Positions 21,658 through 32,118 of a stretch of 64,000 bases of DNA are shown piece by piece (the first letter of the stretch is position 1; each line of letters starts with the position of its first letter). The stretch is from Acetobacteraceae bacterium. GTDB lineage: Bacteria; Pseudomonadota; Alphaproteobacteria; Acetobacterales; Acetobacteraceae. Location: NCBI GenBank assembly GCA_027482245.1, contig JAIXWG010000024.1, forward strand, positions 1 through 64,000, given 5' to 3'. The notes under the pieces are model-generated. The model was given only the letters and a program-made list of their open reading frames with translations, was not told the origin of the DNA and searched no databases. The position numbers were made by a program, and so were the translations under genes.

Positions 21658-22436
21658 GGCGGCAGGTCGAGGCGCGTCGCCGCCGGATTGCCGGGCTCCG
21701 CCGGGAAGCGGCTCCGCACCAGCGGGTCATGCCCCGGGATCACCAGGCTTTCATCGCCGCCCGCCAGCGCCCGGGCGCGCCGCCAGCCCTGCACCATGGC
21801 GCCGAGGTCAAAGACGATCGGGAAGGGATTCTCCCGCGCCATGTTGGCATAGTAGTGGCTGGCGTCGCCCGCGATGACGAGCGGGCCGCGCGCGGTCGCG
21901 ATGCGCACCATCTGCAGCCCGCCGGAATGCCCGCCGACGCCATGCAGCGTGACGCCGGGCGCGACCTCCCCTTCCCCATCATGGAACACCACGCGCTCCG
22001 CATAGACGGCGCGCACCAGGCGCACGACGTCCTCCACCTCGAAGGGATGGCGGAGGCAGTGGCTGCACATATGGCGGCCGGTGGCGAAGGAGACCTCGTT
22101 GTCCTGGATGTGCAGCCGGGCGCTGGGGAAGAGGTCGAGATTGCCGGCATGGTCGTAGTGGAGATGCGTGACGATCACGTCCTGGATCGCCGCAGGATCG
22201 ACGCCGACATCGCGCAGGCAGTCACCCACCGGGCGCAGGATGGTGCGGCCGCGCCGGGCGGCGGTGTCCTCGCTGAAGCCGGTATCGACCAGCACGAGGC
22301 GCCCCTCCGGCCCGCGCAGCAGCCAGACAAAGTAGTCCATCGGCATGGCGTCATGCGCATCGGCCACGGGCATCATGAAGTTGGACTGCGCGGTGCGTTC
22401 ATGCCGCGCATAGCGGAGCGCCAGGACTTCCCACAT
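21648..22436 (-). CDS. Metallo-beta-lactamase-fold hydrolase, N-acyl homoserine lactonase-like
   Basis: A 262-residue protein of the metallo-beta-lactamase fold. The dinuclear metal motif is H-L-H-Y-D-H at residues 91-96, with the following G-N. Later ligands are suggested by G-G-H-S-G-G, G-D-A-S-H-Y and the final P-G-H-D. This arrangement, plus length and the N-terminal V-D-T-G-F, resembles the AttM/AiiA lactonase branch, which opens the lactone ring of homoserine lactone signals, but related enzymes act on other lactones and esters. No luxI or luxR gene is seen nearby. It is followed on the same strand, with four bases between, by the dehydrogenase gene 22441-23358, which lies upstream. Confidence 0.75.
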   Translation of the reverse strand: MWEVLALRYARHERTAQSNFMMPVADAHDAMPMDYFVWLLRGPEGRLVLVDTGFSEDTAARRGRTILRPVGDCLRDVGVDPAAIQDVIVTHLHYDHAGNLDLFPSARLHIQDNEVSFATGRHMCSHCLRHPFEVEDVVRLVRAVYAERVVFHDGEGEVAPGVTLHGVGGHSGGLQMVRIATARGPLVIAGDASHYYANMARENPFPIVFDLGAMVQGWRRARALAGGDESLVIPGHDPLVRSRFPAEPGNPAATRLDLPPYS

Positions 22437-22440
22437 GGCG

Positions 22441-23358
22441 CTACGCCTTCTTCGCGATCTGGGGCGATTCGAGCGCGCTTGCGGCCAGCGTCTCGCTGAA
22501 CCGCGCCGCCGCCGTGTGGTCCTGCCCGGGCCCGAGCAGCGAGGCCGCGGCAGCCCACAATTCCCGCGTTTGCGCGGCCAGCGGTGCCGGCGTCGCCGTC
22601 TCCCGCCCCACCTGCAGGGCGATGGAGAGGTCCTTCACCATCAGGTCCAGGCCGAAGCCGGAGTTGAATTTCCGCGAGAGCACGAACTGGTTGAGCTTGC
22701 GCTGGGTGCTGTTGTTCATGCCGGTGGAGTTGTTCAGCACCTCCACCATGACCGCCGGGTCGAGCCCGAAGCGGCTGCCGATCAGCAGCGCCTCCACGCT
22801 GATCAGGAAGCCGGCCGCGCTGACCAGGTTGTTCAGCGCCTTCATCGCCTGGCCGGCCCCGACATCGCCGCAGCGCGTGATGCTGCCGCCCATGGCGCGC
22901 AGCAGCGGGTCCACGCGGTCCAGCGGCACCGCATCGCCGCCGGTCATGATGGCGAGGGTGCCGGTCTCCGCCCGGGCCACGCCGCCGGAAACGGGGGCAT
23001 CCACCATGGCAATCCCCTGCGTCGCCAGATCCTGCGCCATGGCGCGGGTGGCGGAGGGTTCGCCGGACGACATCTCGACGATGATCGCGCCGGCGGCGAG
23101 GCGCGGGCGGATGGCGGCCACCACCTCCGCCACCTCCCGGCTCGTCGGCAGCATGGTGATGACGGCGCCCGCGCCCTCCGCCGCCGCGGCGGCGCTGGAA
23201 GCCGCGATGCCGCCATGCTTCGCGGCGAAGTCCGCGGCGCGGCCAGGCACGGCATCATGCACGGCGACGGTGAAGCCGGCCTCCCGCAGCCTGATGGCCA
23301 TGGGCCAGCCCATGCGCCCGATGCCGATGAAGGCCACGCGGCTGATCCCGCTTTCCAT
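22441..23358 (-). CDS. 3-hydroxyisobutyrate dehydrogenase-family NAD(P)-dependent oxidoreductase
   Basis: A 305-residue beta-hydroxyacid dehydrogenase. The N-terminal Rossmann loop is G-I-G-R-M-G-W-P-M at 12-20. The substrate motif D-A-P-V-S-G-G-V-A-R-A is at 120-130, and the catalytic lysine K173 sits in G-A-G-Q-A-M-K-A-L-N-N. The second half is all-helical, as in the family. The ATG at 23358 is chosen because a GGGGGAGAG ribosome site lies a few bases before it; nine more codons are open upstream. The true substrate (3-hydroxyisobutyrate, tartronate semialdehyde or another short hydroxyacid) cannot be told. It is probably cotranscribed with the downstream lactonase-like gene. Confidence 0.85.
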   Translation of the reverse strand: MESGISRVAFIGIGRMGWPMAIRLREAGFTVAVHDAVPGRAADFAAKHGGIAASSAAAAAEGAGAVITMLPTSREVAEVVAAIRPRLAAGAIIVEMSSGEPSATRAMAQDLATQGIAMVDAPVSGGVARAETGTLAIMTGGDAVPLDRVDPLLRAMGGSITRCGDVGAGQAMKALNNLVSAAGFLISVEALLIGSRFGLDPAVMVEVLNNSTGMNNSTQRKLNQFVLSRKFNSGFGLDLMVKDLSIALQVGRETATPAPLAAQTRELWAAAASLLGPGQDHTAAARFSETLAASALESPQIAKKA

Positions 23359-23462
23359 CGCGTCTCTCCCCCGTTTCATCCGCAAGGCTGGCCGCAGCCG
23401 CGGCGGGGGTCAACGCCCCGCGGCAAGGGTCTAGGCTGCGCCATCCAGCAGGAGCAGCCGCC

Positions 23463-24353
23463 ATGTTCGAGGGCTTCATCGAGGAGACACGCGACGCGGA
23501 TGGCCAGGCGCTGCGCCTGCGCCGGGGCGGTGAGGGCCCGCCCCTGCTGCTGCTGCATGGCAACCCGCAGACCCACGCCATGTGGCACAAGGTGGCGCCG
23601 GTGCTGGCACGGGACTTCACCGTCATCTGCCCGGATTTGCGCGGCTACGGCCTCTCCGCCAAGCCGCCCGTCTCCGCCGACCACGCGGCCTATGCCAAGC
23701 GGGCGATGGCGGCGGACATGGTCGCGCTGATGCGGGGCCTTGGCTTCGACCGCTTCCAGGTCGTGGCGCATGACCGCGGCGCACGCGTTGCGCATCGCAT
23801 GGCGCTGGATGCGCCGGCGGCGGTGGAACGGCTCTGCACCATGGACATCGTGCCGACGCTGCATCACTTCGAGCACACCGACATGGCCTTCGCGCTCGGC
23901 TACTATCACTGGTTCTGGCTGGCCCAGCCGCACCCGAAGCCGGAGCGCCTGATCCTGCGGGATGTCGAGGACTGGTTCGACATGCACACCTCCCGCGAAC
24001 CGAAGGACAAGGGCTTCTTCCACCCGGAGGCGCACGCCGACTATCTGGCCGCGCTGCGCACGCCCGGCACGGTGGAGGCGATCTGCGAGGAGTACCGCGC
24101 GGCGGCCACCATCGACCTGGTGCATGACCGCGAAAGCCGGGACGCCGGGGTGCGCGTGCAATGCCCGCTGCTGGCGCTCTGGGGCGCCAAGGGGAAGGTC
24201 GGCGTCTGGTACGAACCGCTGGAGGTCTGGCGCCGCTACGCCAGCGGGCCCGTCAGCGGCGGCCCGGTCAATTCGGGCCACTACCTGGCAGAGGAAGCGC
24301 CCGGGGAGGTGCTGGCCTCGCTGGAGGGCTTCCTCAGTCGAAAGGAAGGATGA
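23463..24353 (+). CDS. Alpha/beta hydrolase, haloacetate dehalogenase-like
   Basis: A 296-residue alpha/beta hydrolase. The nucleophile motif is H-D-R-G-A-R, giving Asp104 as nucleophile with Arg105 and Arg108, the pair that binds the substrate carboxylate in fluoroacetate dehalogenases. H149-W150, Tyr211 (in E-E-Y-R-A-A-A-T-I-D) and the base His273 (N-S-G-H-Y) sit where that family has its halide-pocket and catalytic residues. The oxyanion region is L-H-G-N-P-Q-T. The residue match is direct; dehalogenase activity is inference, since some members act as epoxide or ester hydrolases. An AGGAG lies eight bases before the ATG. It is divergent from the dehydrogenase gene, with 104 bases between. 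Confidence 0.8.
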   Translation: MFEGFIEETRDADGQALRLRRGGEGPPLLLLHGNPQTHAMWHKVAPVLARDFTVICPDLRGYGLSAKPPVSADHAAYAKRAMAADMVALMRGLGFDRFQVVAHDRGARVAHRMALDAPAAVERLCTMDIVPTLHHFEHTDMAFALGYYHWFWLAQPHPKPERLILRDVEDWFDMHTSREPKDKGFFHPEAHADYLAALRTPGTVEAICEEYRAAATIDLVHDRESRDAGVRVQCPLLALWGAKGKVGVWYEPLEVWRRYASGPVSGGPVNSGHYLAEEAPGEVLASLEGFLSRKEG

Positions 24354-24840
24354 AGGGGATATCCGTATCCCCCGTCTTCTCGCCGAAGGCGGTAATGAGG
24401 GCGTGGGCCTGGCCGCGGTGATGGGTCTGGTGGTTGAAGAAATGCGTGACCAGCACCCAGGTCGGCCGCGTCACGTCCCGCTGCATGGCGCCGCTGAACC
24501 AGGAGAGGGTGCCGCCGAGCCAGGCGGGGTCGACGGTCGCGGCCCAGGCCTCGATCCGCGCATCGGTCTCCGTGCGGATGGCCTTCAGCGCGGCCCAGTC
24601 GTCATGCAGCGCCACGCTGGCGGGGATGCCACCCTTCGGCGCCTCCCACCCCGCGAAGCGGGACATCCAGGTGGTGTCGCCCCAGACGAGGTGGTTCAGC
24701 GTGGCGTGGAGAGAGCCGAAGAAGGCACCGCGGTTCTCGCGGCGCTGCCCGTCGCTGAGCCGGTCCGCGGCGCCGTATAGGCGGCGGTTCATCTCTGCGT
24801 TGTAGGCCGCCATCAGGCGGACGTGGTCGGACGAGATCAC
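24334..24840 (-). CDS. DinB-family protein
   Basis: A 168-residue protein of the DinB/YfiT four-helix-bundle family. The metal-binding histidines are suggested by L-N-H-L-V-W-G-D near residue 49 and H-F-F-N-H-Q-T-H-H-R-G-Q near residues 132-143. Members are thought to be thiol-dependent transferases or metal hydrolases; the role here is unknown. The GTG start at 24840 overlaps the stop of the upstream double acetyltransferase, so it is the last gene of a coupled minus-strand operon. Its 3' end overlaps the convergent hydrolase by 20 bases. Confidence 0.8.
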   Translation of the reverse strand: MISSDHVRLMAAYNAEMNRRLYGAADRLSDGQRRENRGAFFGSLHATLNHLVWGDTTWMSRFAGWEAPKGGIPASVALHDDWAALKAIRTETDARIEAWAATVDPAWLGGTLSWFSGAMQRDVTRPTWVLVTHFFNHQTHHRGQAHALITAFGEKTGDTDIPFILPFD

Positions 24841-25832
24841 GGCACGGCCTTCCAGAAATAGAGGATGTCCTGCGGCTGCATGGCCGCGTCCAGTTCACCG
24901 CCGGGGATGCAGCCGCCCTCGCTCCATCCGGTGGCGCGGCACAGCGCCTCCGCCGCCGTCCCTCGGCGCGTGTCGAGGACCAGCAGCTTGCGGCCGACGC
25001 CCCGCGCGGTCTGGTCCACGCGGCGCATCAGCGCGCGGCCCACGCCCTGGCGGCGATGGGCGGGATCGACCATCAGCTTCTCGACATCCAGGCGATGCGG
25101 CTGGTTCGGCTCCGTCGCCAGGCCGAGCTGCACGGTGCCAACCAGCACGCCATCCAGCCAGGCCGCGAGCAGGATGCGCCGGCCGAGCGCGACCTCCGAC
25201 GACACGCGCTTCCACGCATCGCGCGCCACGGCGGGCGCCAGCGGCGGCAGGTAGGAGAGACTCGCGCCTTCCGCCACGCAATCCACCAGCAACTGCGCAA
25301 GGCGCCGCTCCGCACTGGCCGTCGCGGCGGCGTCCAGCGCCTCCACCACCAGGCCGCGAATCGGCTTGGTGTAGCGGAACTCCAGGCTGTGGGAGAGGTC
25401 GTCCAGGATGCGGATGGAGCCCTGCCGGACGAAGCCGCGCTTCTCGTAGAAGCGGTGCGCAGCCTCGAACCGCGTATCGGTCCAGAGCACGAGGCGATGC
25501 GCGCCGGCATCTCGCGCATGCTGCTCCGCCGCGTCCAGCAGGCGATGGGCGAGGCCGGTGCCGCGCGCCTCCGCGCTGACATAGACCTTGCAGATCTCCC
25601 AGGCCTGGTCCTGGTTCAGCGGCCGCACCGCAGCCATGCCGATGATGCGGCTGTCCTGCTCTGCTACCCACAGCGCGCCGCCGGCGTCACCGAAATAGGT
25701 CGCCAGCGCCCGGAGTTCCGGCACCTCCCCGTCCACGTCCAGGATGCAGTTCGGATACTCGGCCCAGCAGGCGCCGATCAGCGCGATGAAGCCGGCTTCG
25801 TCGCTGTCCCGCCCGGGGCGAAGCGCGGTCAC
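24837..25832 (-). CDS. Double GNAT-domain acetyltransferase
   Basis: A 331-residue protein with two acetyltransferase domains in tandem. In the first (about 1-160) the CoA loop is A-E-A-R-G-T-G-L-A-H-R-L-L, followed by F-Y-E-K-R-G-F. In the second (about 170-331) it is P-A-H-R-R-Q-G-V-G-R-A-L-M. The open frame continues upstream, but that part lies antisense-free inside the aminotransferase gene and has no GNAT similarity. The GTG at 25832 is chosen because it overlaps the aminotransferase stop (GTGA). Substrates are unknown. Its stop overlaps the DinB-like start, so three genes here are translationally linked. Confidence 0.8.
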   Translation of the reverse strand: MTALRPGRDSDEAGFIALIGACWAEYPNCILDVDGEVPELRALATYFGDAGGALWVAEQDSRIIGMAAVRPLNQDQAWEICKVYVSAEARGTGLAHRLLDAAEQHARDAGAHRLVLWTDTRFEAAHRFYEKRGFVRQGSIRILDDLSHSLEFRYTKPIRGLVVEALDAAATASAERRLAQLLVDCVAEGASLSYLPPLAPAVARDAWKRVSSEVALGRRILLAAWLDGVLVGTVQLGLATEPNQPHRLDVEKLMVDPAHRRQGVGRALMRRVDQTARGVGRKLLVLDTRRGTAAEALCRATGWSEGGCIPGGELDAAMQPQDILYFWKAVP

Positions 25833-27031
25833 GAAAGGCCTTTGCAGAACTCCTGGATGCGCGTGCAGGCCTCCCGCAGGCTTTCCGTGTCCGTGGCGTA
25901 GGAGATGCGGACATAGGGGCTCATGCCATAGGCGCTGCCATGGACGGTGGCGACATGCGCCTCCTCCAGCACCGCCAGCGCGAAGTCGAGGTCGGTCTCG
26001 ATCCTGCGGCCGCCCCTGCTGGTCTTGCCGAGGCAGCCCGCGACGTTCGGAAAGACGTAGAAGGCGCCTTCCGGCTTGTGGCACTGGATGCCGGGCGCCT
26101 GGTTCAGCATGTCCACCACCATGTTGCGGCGGTCGCGGTAGATGGCCGCGCGTTCCTTCACGCCCTCCTGCGGCCCGTCCAGCGCGGCGATGGCAGCGGC
26201 CTGGCCGACGCTGCTGGTGCCGGCGCTGATCTGGCTCTGCATGTTCACCATGGCGGCGATGAGGTTCTTCGGACCGCCGCAGAAGCCGATGCGCCAGCCC
26301 GTCATCGCATAGGTCTTGGACACGCCGTTGACCGTCAGCACCCGGTCCTTCAGCCGCGGCTCCACATCCGCGATCGTGCAGAACTCGAACCCGTCATAGA
26401 CGAGGTGTTCATACATGTCGTCGGTCAGCACCCAGACATGCGGGTGCTTCAGCAGCACCTCCGCCAGCGCCTTCATCTCCGCGCGCGAGCAGGCGGCGCC
26501 GGTCGGATTGTTCGGGAAGTTCAGGAACAGCCACTTCGTCTTCGGCGTGATGGCGGCGTCCAGGTCTTCCGGCCGCAGCTTGAAGCCGTTGTTCTGCGGG
26601 CAGGCGATGGTCACCGGCGTCGCGGTGGCGAGCTTCGCCATCTCCGCGTAGCTGGTCCAGTAGGGGGCGGGGATCAGCACCTCGTCACCCGGGTCGCAGG
26701 TGCCGAACAGCGCGTTCATGATCACTTGCTTGCCGCCGTTGGAGATCATGATCTCGTTCAGCGCGTAGTCGAGGTTGTTGTCGCGCTTGAACTTGCGCTG
26801 CACCGCTTCCTTCAGCGCACGCGTGCCATCCTGCGGCGGGTACTTCGTCTCGCCGCGCAGCGCGGCCTGGTAGCCGGCCTCGATCGCGTGGCGCGGGCTG
26901 TCGAAATTCGGCTCCCCGATCGCCAGGCTGATGACCTTCTGGCCGGAGGCCGCGATCTCCCGCGCGCGGTTCGTCATCACCGCCGTGGCGGCGAGCTTGA
27001 TGTCGTTCAACCTGGTGGCGAGAGCGGGCAT
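25829..27031 (-). CDS. Class I pyridoxal-phosphate aminotransferase (aspartate-type)
   Basis: A 400-residue fold-type I aminotransferase from the ATG at 27031; 18 more codons are open upstream without family similarity. The cofactor lysine is K239 in [13 protein letters not shown], and the carboxylate-binding arginine is expected in the C-terminal V-R-I-S-Y-A. N-F-P-N-N-P-T-G is at 171-178. The subgroup looks like the aspartate/prephenate aminotransferases of alphaproteobacteria. It is colinear with a second aminotransferase 540 bases upstream (27573-28772), with the same motifs at nearly the same positions, so the two are paralogues. Exact substrate is not determined. Confidence 0.9.
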   Translation of the reverse strand: MPALATRLNDIKLAATAVMTNRAREIAASGQKVISLAIGEPNFDSPRHAIEAGYQAALRGETKYPPQDGTRALKEAVQRKFKRDNNLDYALNEIMISNGGKQVIMNALFGTCDPGDEVLIPAPYWTSYAEMAKLATATPVTIACPQNNGFKLRPEDLDAAITPKTKWLFLNFPNNPTGAACSRAEMKALAEVLLKHPHVWVLTDDMYEHLVYDGFEFCTIADVEPRLKDRVLTVNGVSKTYAMTGWRIGFCGGPKNLIAAMVNMQSQISAGTSSVGQAAAIAALDGPQEGVKERAAIYRDRRNMVVDMLNQAPGIQCHKPEGAFYVFPNVAGCLGKTSRGGRRIETDLDFALAVLEEAHVATVHGSAYGMSPYVRISYATDTESLREACTRIQEFCKGLS

Positions 27032-27085
27032 GGTGACCGGTTTCCAGTGCGAATGCCCGTCATTTAGCCAAGTCGGCCCGGTCAC

Positions 27086-27526
27086 TCAATCCGCCGGGCG
27101 GCGCAGCACCCAGTCGAAGGGCTGTTCACCGACCACGGTGAAGCCGAGGCGTTCCCAGAACCGCCGTGCCGGGCTCTCCTTCAGCACCTCGATATGGAAG
27201 GGGCGGCCGGGGTGGCTGGCCTGGATCGTGCGAAACACGGCCTGGCCCAGGCCCCTGCCCTGTACCGCGGGCTCCAGGAACAGGCTGTGGATCTCCACGG
27301 CCTCGCCGCCTGCCTCGACGCCCACGCAGCCGATCATGGCGCCATCAGCCTCGATCACCTGCAGGATGCCGACGTCGAACTGCTTGCGCATGCGGGCGCG
27401 GCGGCGGTCCGGGTCGTAGCGGCCAATGCGTTCGAGATGCGCGCGCATCACCCGGATCGAGAGCGCGAGCATCGGCTGGAAATCCGCCTCCGCCGCGGGG
27501 CGGAGGCGGAAGACCTGGCTGGCCAT
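27086..27526 (-). CDS. GNAT-family N-acetyltransferase
   Basis: A 146-residue acetyltransferase lying between the two aminotransferases on the same strand. The CoA loop is seen as P-A-V-Q-G-R-G-L-G-Q-A-V-F near residue 90, preceded by the strand H-S-L-F-L-E. The C-terminal F-W-E-R-L-G-F-T-V-V-G is typical of the fold. It starts with M-A-S-Q-V-F-R-L-R-P. The substrate is unknown. It is 47 bases after the upstream aminotransferase. Confidence 0.85.
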   Translation of the reverse strand: MASQVFRLRPAAEADFQPMLALSIRVMRAHLERIGRYDPDRRRARMRKQFDVGILQVIEADGAMIGCVGVEAGGEAVEIHSLFLEPAVQGRGLGQAVFRTIQASHPGRPFHIEVLKESPARRFWERLGFTVVGEQPFDWVLRRPAD

Positions 27527-27572
27527 CCGATTCAGACCTTCAGCCCCGCGGCTTTCCGGTCATCGCACGGCG

Positions 27573-29221
<1,649 letters not shown>

Positions 29222-29264
29222 GCGGCGAGCATAGACGAGCCTTGTGCATAAAGCATGGCAAGGA

Positions 29265-30068
29265 TCACCCGCGGCGCCCGCGCGCGACCACCCAGGTCGC
29301 GACCCCGAGGCCGAGGGCCACGACCACCACCAGCAGCGTGGCCAGAGCGTAGAGGTCCGGCGTCAGGCCAAGCCGGACGGCGGAGAAGATCACCATCGGC
29401 AGGGTGGAGGCGCCGGGGCCGGAGACGAAGCTGGCGATAACCAGGTCATCCAGCGAGAGGGTGAAGGCCAGCAGCCAGCCCGCGGCGATGGCCGGGGCGA
29501 TCAGCGGCAGGGTGATGAAGAAGAAGACCTTCCAGGGCCTGGCGCCCAGGTCCATGGCCGCTTCCTCCAGGCTGGTGTCGAAATCGGCCAGCCGGGCCTG
29601 CACCACCACGGCGACATAGGCCGCGCCGAAGGTGGCATGGGCGATGGCGACCGTGTCCGCGCCCCGCCCGGCCGGGAAGCCGAAGGCCTGTTCGAGGGCC
29701 ACGAACAGCAGCAGCAGCGAGAGGCCGGTGATCACCTCCGGCATCACCAGGGGCGCGGCCATGGCGCCGGCGAAGGCGGTTCGGCCACGGAAGCGGCCCA
29801 TGCGCCCCAGCGCGAAGCCGGCCACCACCCCCAGCACCGTCGCCATGGTGGCGGACACCGCCGCGATGCGCAGCGACAGGCCCGCCGCCTCCATCAGCGC
29901 CTCATTCTCCCAGAGCGCCGCGTACCAGCGGGTGGAGAAGCCGGTGAAGCTGGTGACCAGGCGGCTGTCGTTGAAGGAGAACAGCACCATGAGCAGGATC
30001 GGCAGGTAGAGGAAGGCGAAACCGAGCCCGAGCGGCACGGCCAGCCTGGCGATGCGGCGCAGCGTCAT
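29265..30068 (-). CDS. potI: Polyamine ABC transporter permease PotI-type
   Basis: A 267-residue inner-membrane permease, the second of the pair in a spermidine/putrescine-type importer. Six hydrophobic segments are visible. The EAA loop that contacts the ATPase is E-E-A-A-M-D-L-G-A-R-P-W-K-V-F, at about residues 167-181. The ATG at 30068 overlaps the stop of the potH-like gene (ATGA); the frame is open much further upstream but that part lies inside potH. It is the last gene of the potFGHI-type operon on this strand. Confidence 0.92.
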   Translation of the reverse strand: MTLRRIARLAVPLGLGFAFLYLPILLMVLFSFNDSRLVTSFTGFSTRWYAALWENEALMEAAGLSLRIAAVSATMATVLGVVAGFALGRMGRFRGRTAFAGAMAAPLVMPEVITGLSLLLLFVALEQAFGFPAGRGADTVAIAHATFGAAYVAVVVQARLADFDTSLEEAAMDLGARPWKVFFFITLPLIAPAIAAGWLLAFTLSLDDLVIASFVSGPGASTLPMVIFSAVRLGLTPDLYALATLLVVVVALGLGVATWVVARGRRG

Positions 30069-30946
30069 CCCCCTTCCCGCCCCGCACGGGCCTGGAACAG
30101 CGCGATCGGCGCGACCAGCAGCAGGAGCAGCACGAGCGCCAGGGCGGATGCCAGCGGCCAGTCCCGGTTCTGGAAGAATTCCGTCCACAAGACGCGGCCG
30201 ATCAGCTGGGCATCGGGGCCGCCGAGCAGTTCGGGGATCACGAACTCGCCGACAGCGGGGATGAAGACCAGCAGGAAGCCGGCCACCACGCCCGGCATGG
30301 ACAGCGGCAGAGTCACCTGCAGGAAGGCGCGGAAGGGACGCGCGCCCAAATCCTCCGCCGCCTCCAGCAGGGCTGGATCCAGCTTGGACAGCGTGGCGTA
30401 GAGCGGCAGCACCATGAAGGGCAGGTAGCAGTAGGTGATACCGATGTAGAGCGCGAGGTCGGTGTAGAGCAGGTGCAGCGGTTCCTGGATGATGCCGAGC
30501 GCCATCAGCGCGCCGTTCAGCCAGCCCTGGTCCTGCAGGATGCCGATCCAGGCGGTGATCCGCAGCAGGAAGGACGTCCAGAAGGGCAGGATGACGAGCA
30601 TCAGCAATGGCGCGCGCCAGCGTTCCGGCGCCCGCGCGATGGCCAGCGCCATGGGATAGCCGACCAGCAGGCAGAGCGTGGCGGCGATGGCGGCGACGCG
30701 CAGGCTTCGCAGCCCGGCCTCGAAGTAGAAGGGATCCTCCAGGAACAGACGAAAATTCGCGAGGTTGAGCTGGATGACGGGCCCGCCCTCCTCCGACCAT
30801 CGCAGCACGGGCGTGTAGGGCGGCAGGCCCTCGCTCGGCTCCGCGAAGGCGATCGTCAGCACGATCAGGAATGGCACGATGAAGAACAGCGCCATCCAGG
30901 TCCAGGGAAGGGCCAGCACGAGGGCGCGGCCGAGCCGCCTTCTCAT
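30065..30946 (-). CDS. potH: Polyamine ABC transporter permease PotH-type
   Basis: A 293-residue inner-membrane permease of a spermidine/putrescine-type importer. The first membrane helix (A-L-P-W-T-W-M-A-L-F-F) is followed by a periplasmic loop with P-P-Y-T-P-V and then five more segments. The EAA loop is E-A-A-E-D-L-G-A-R-P-F-R-A-F, near residues 195-208. Its start overlaps the end of the ATPase gene and its end overlaps the second permease, both as ATGA, so the subunits are made in a coupled way. Confidence 0.92.
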   Translation of the reverse strand: MRRRLGRALVLALPWTWMALFFIVPFLIVLTIAFAEPSEGLPPYTPVLRWSEEGGPVIQLNLANFRLFLEDPFYFEAGLRSLRVAAIAATLCLLVGYPMALAIARAPERWRAPLLMLVILPFWTSFLLRITAWIGILQDQGWLNGALMALGIIQEPLHLLYTDLALYIGITYCYLPFMVLPLYATLSKLDPALLEAAEDLGARPFRAFLQVTLPLSMPGVVAGFLLVFIPAVGEFVIPELLGGPDAQLIGRVLWTEFFQNRDWPLASALALVLLLLLVAPIALFQARAGREGG

Positions 30947-32118
30947 TCAGGCAGCACCATGCTCGCTTCGGCATCCCAGGTCAGGGCGACGCGGTCGTCC
31001 CAATCCACCGGCCGCGCCGCCATGCGCCGCAGGTTGGGCTGGCTGACGCGGATCTCCTTCCCGGTGTCGAGGACGACGTAATACATGAAGAAATCACCGA
31101 AATAGGCGATGTCCCGCACCCGCCCCACCAGCCGGTTGTCGCCCAGGGCCGTCGCCGGGTCCGTCCGCTCGATCCGCATGCGTTCGGGGCGGATGGCCAC
31201 GAAGGCGCGGCTGCCGACCGGCTTGGGGCCGCCGGCCTCCGCCAGGATATCGAAATCCAGCTCCGAGCTGCCGATGCGCGTGACGGTGCCGTCCATCGCC
31301 TCCACCACGCCTTCCAGGATGTTGGCGGTGCCGAGGAATTCGGCGGTCAGGCGACTGTTCGGGAATTCATAGACCTCGCCGGGCGTGCCGACCTGCGCCA
31401 GCGTGCCACGGTCCATGACCGCCAGACGGGTCGCCATGGTCATCGCCTCCTCCTGGTCATGGGTGACGATGACGAAGGTGGTGCCGGTGCGTTCCTGGAT
31501 GCTCACCAGCTCGAACTGCGTCGCCTCCCGCAGGTTCTTGTCCAGCGCGGAGAGCGGTTCATCCAGCAGCAGCAGCTTGGGCCGCTTGGCGAGTGCCCGC
31601 GCCAACGCCACGCGGGCCTTCTGCCCCCCGGACAGCGCGGCGGGCTTGCGGGCGCCGAAGCCTTCCATCCGGACCAGGGCCAGCATCTCCGCCACTCGAT
31701 CGGCGACCACGGCCTTGGAAGCCCCTTCCTGGCGCAGGCCGAAGCCGATGTTCTGCGCCACCGTCATGTGCGGGAACAGCGCGTAGGACTGGAACATCAT
31801 GTTGATGGGCCGCTCATAGGGCGGCACGCCAGCCAGGTCCTGCCCATCCAGCACGATCCGCCCGGCATCGGGTTCGACGAAGCCGGCCAGGCAGCGCAGC
31901 AAGGTGGATTTGCCGGACCCCGAGGCCCCCAGCAGCGCGAACAGCTCACCGCGGTAGATCGGCAGCGTCACGTCATCCAGGGCAACGAAGCTGTCGAAGC
32001 GCTTCGTCACCCCCTCGATGCACAGGAATGGATCGGCGGCCGGGTCGCGCCAGGGCTCGGCCGCGCCGGGCCGGGCTGCGACCGGATTCCTCTGCTGCTC
32101 CGCAGCGGAATCGCTCAC
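30943..32118 (-). CDS. potG: Polyamine ABC transporter ATP-binding protein PotG-type
   Basis: A 391-residue ABC ATPase that powers the importer from the cytoplasm. Walker A is G-A-S-G-S-G-K-S-T at 64-72, the Q-loop is M-M-F-Q-S-Y-A-L-F-P near 107, the signature L-S-G-G-Q is at 162-166, and Walker B is L-L-L-L-D-E-P followed by the H-loop V-T-H-D. After about residue 265 comes a TOBE-type regulatory domain with I-R-P-E-R-M. The long N-terminus (first 30 residues) is PotG-like. Neighbours are the binding protein upstream and two permeases downstream, all with four-base overlaps. Confidence 0.93.
   Translation of the reverse strand: MSDSAAEQQRNPVAARPGAAEPWRDPAADPFLCIEGVTKRFDSFVALDDVTLPIYRGELFALLGASGSGKSTLLRCLAGFVEPDAGRIVLDGQDLAGVPPYERPINMMFQSYALFPHMTVAQNIGFGLRQEGASKAVVADRVAEMLALVRMEGFGARKPAALSGGQKARVALARALAKRPKLLLLDEPLSALDKNLREATQFELVSIQERTGTTFVIVTHDQEEAMTMATRLAVMDRGTLAQVGTPGEVYEFPNSRLTAEFLGTANILEGVVEAMDGTVTRIGSSELDFDILAEAGGPKPVGSRAFVAIRPERMRIERTDPATALGDNRLVGRVRDIAYFGDFFMYYVVLDTGKEIRVSQPNLRRMAARPVDWDDRVALTWDAEASMVLPE

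Noticed and set aside
29230..29264. Terminator after the potI-type gene
   Set aside because: CCTTG/CAAGG can pair around a short loop, but the stem has mismatches and no T-run follows on the minus strand.
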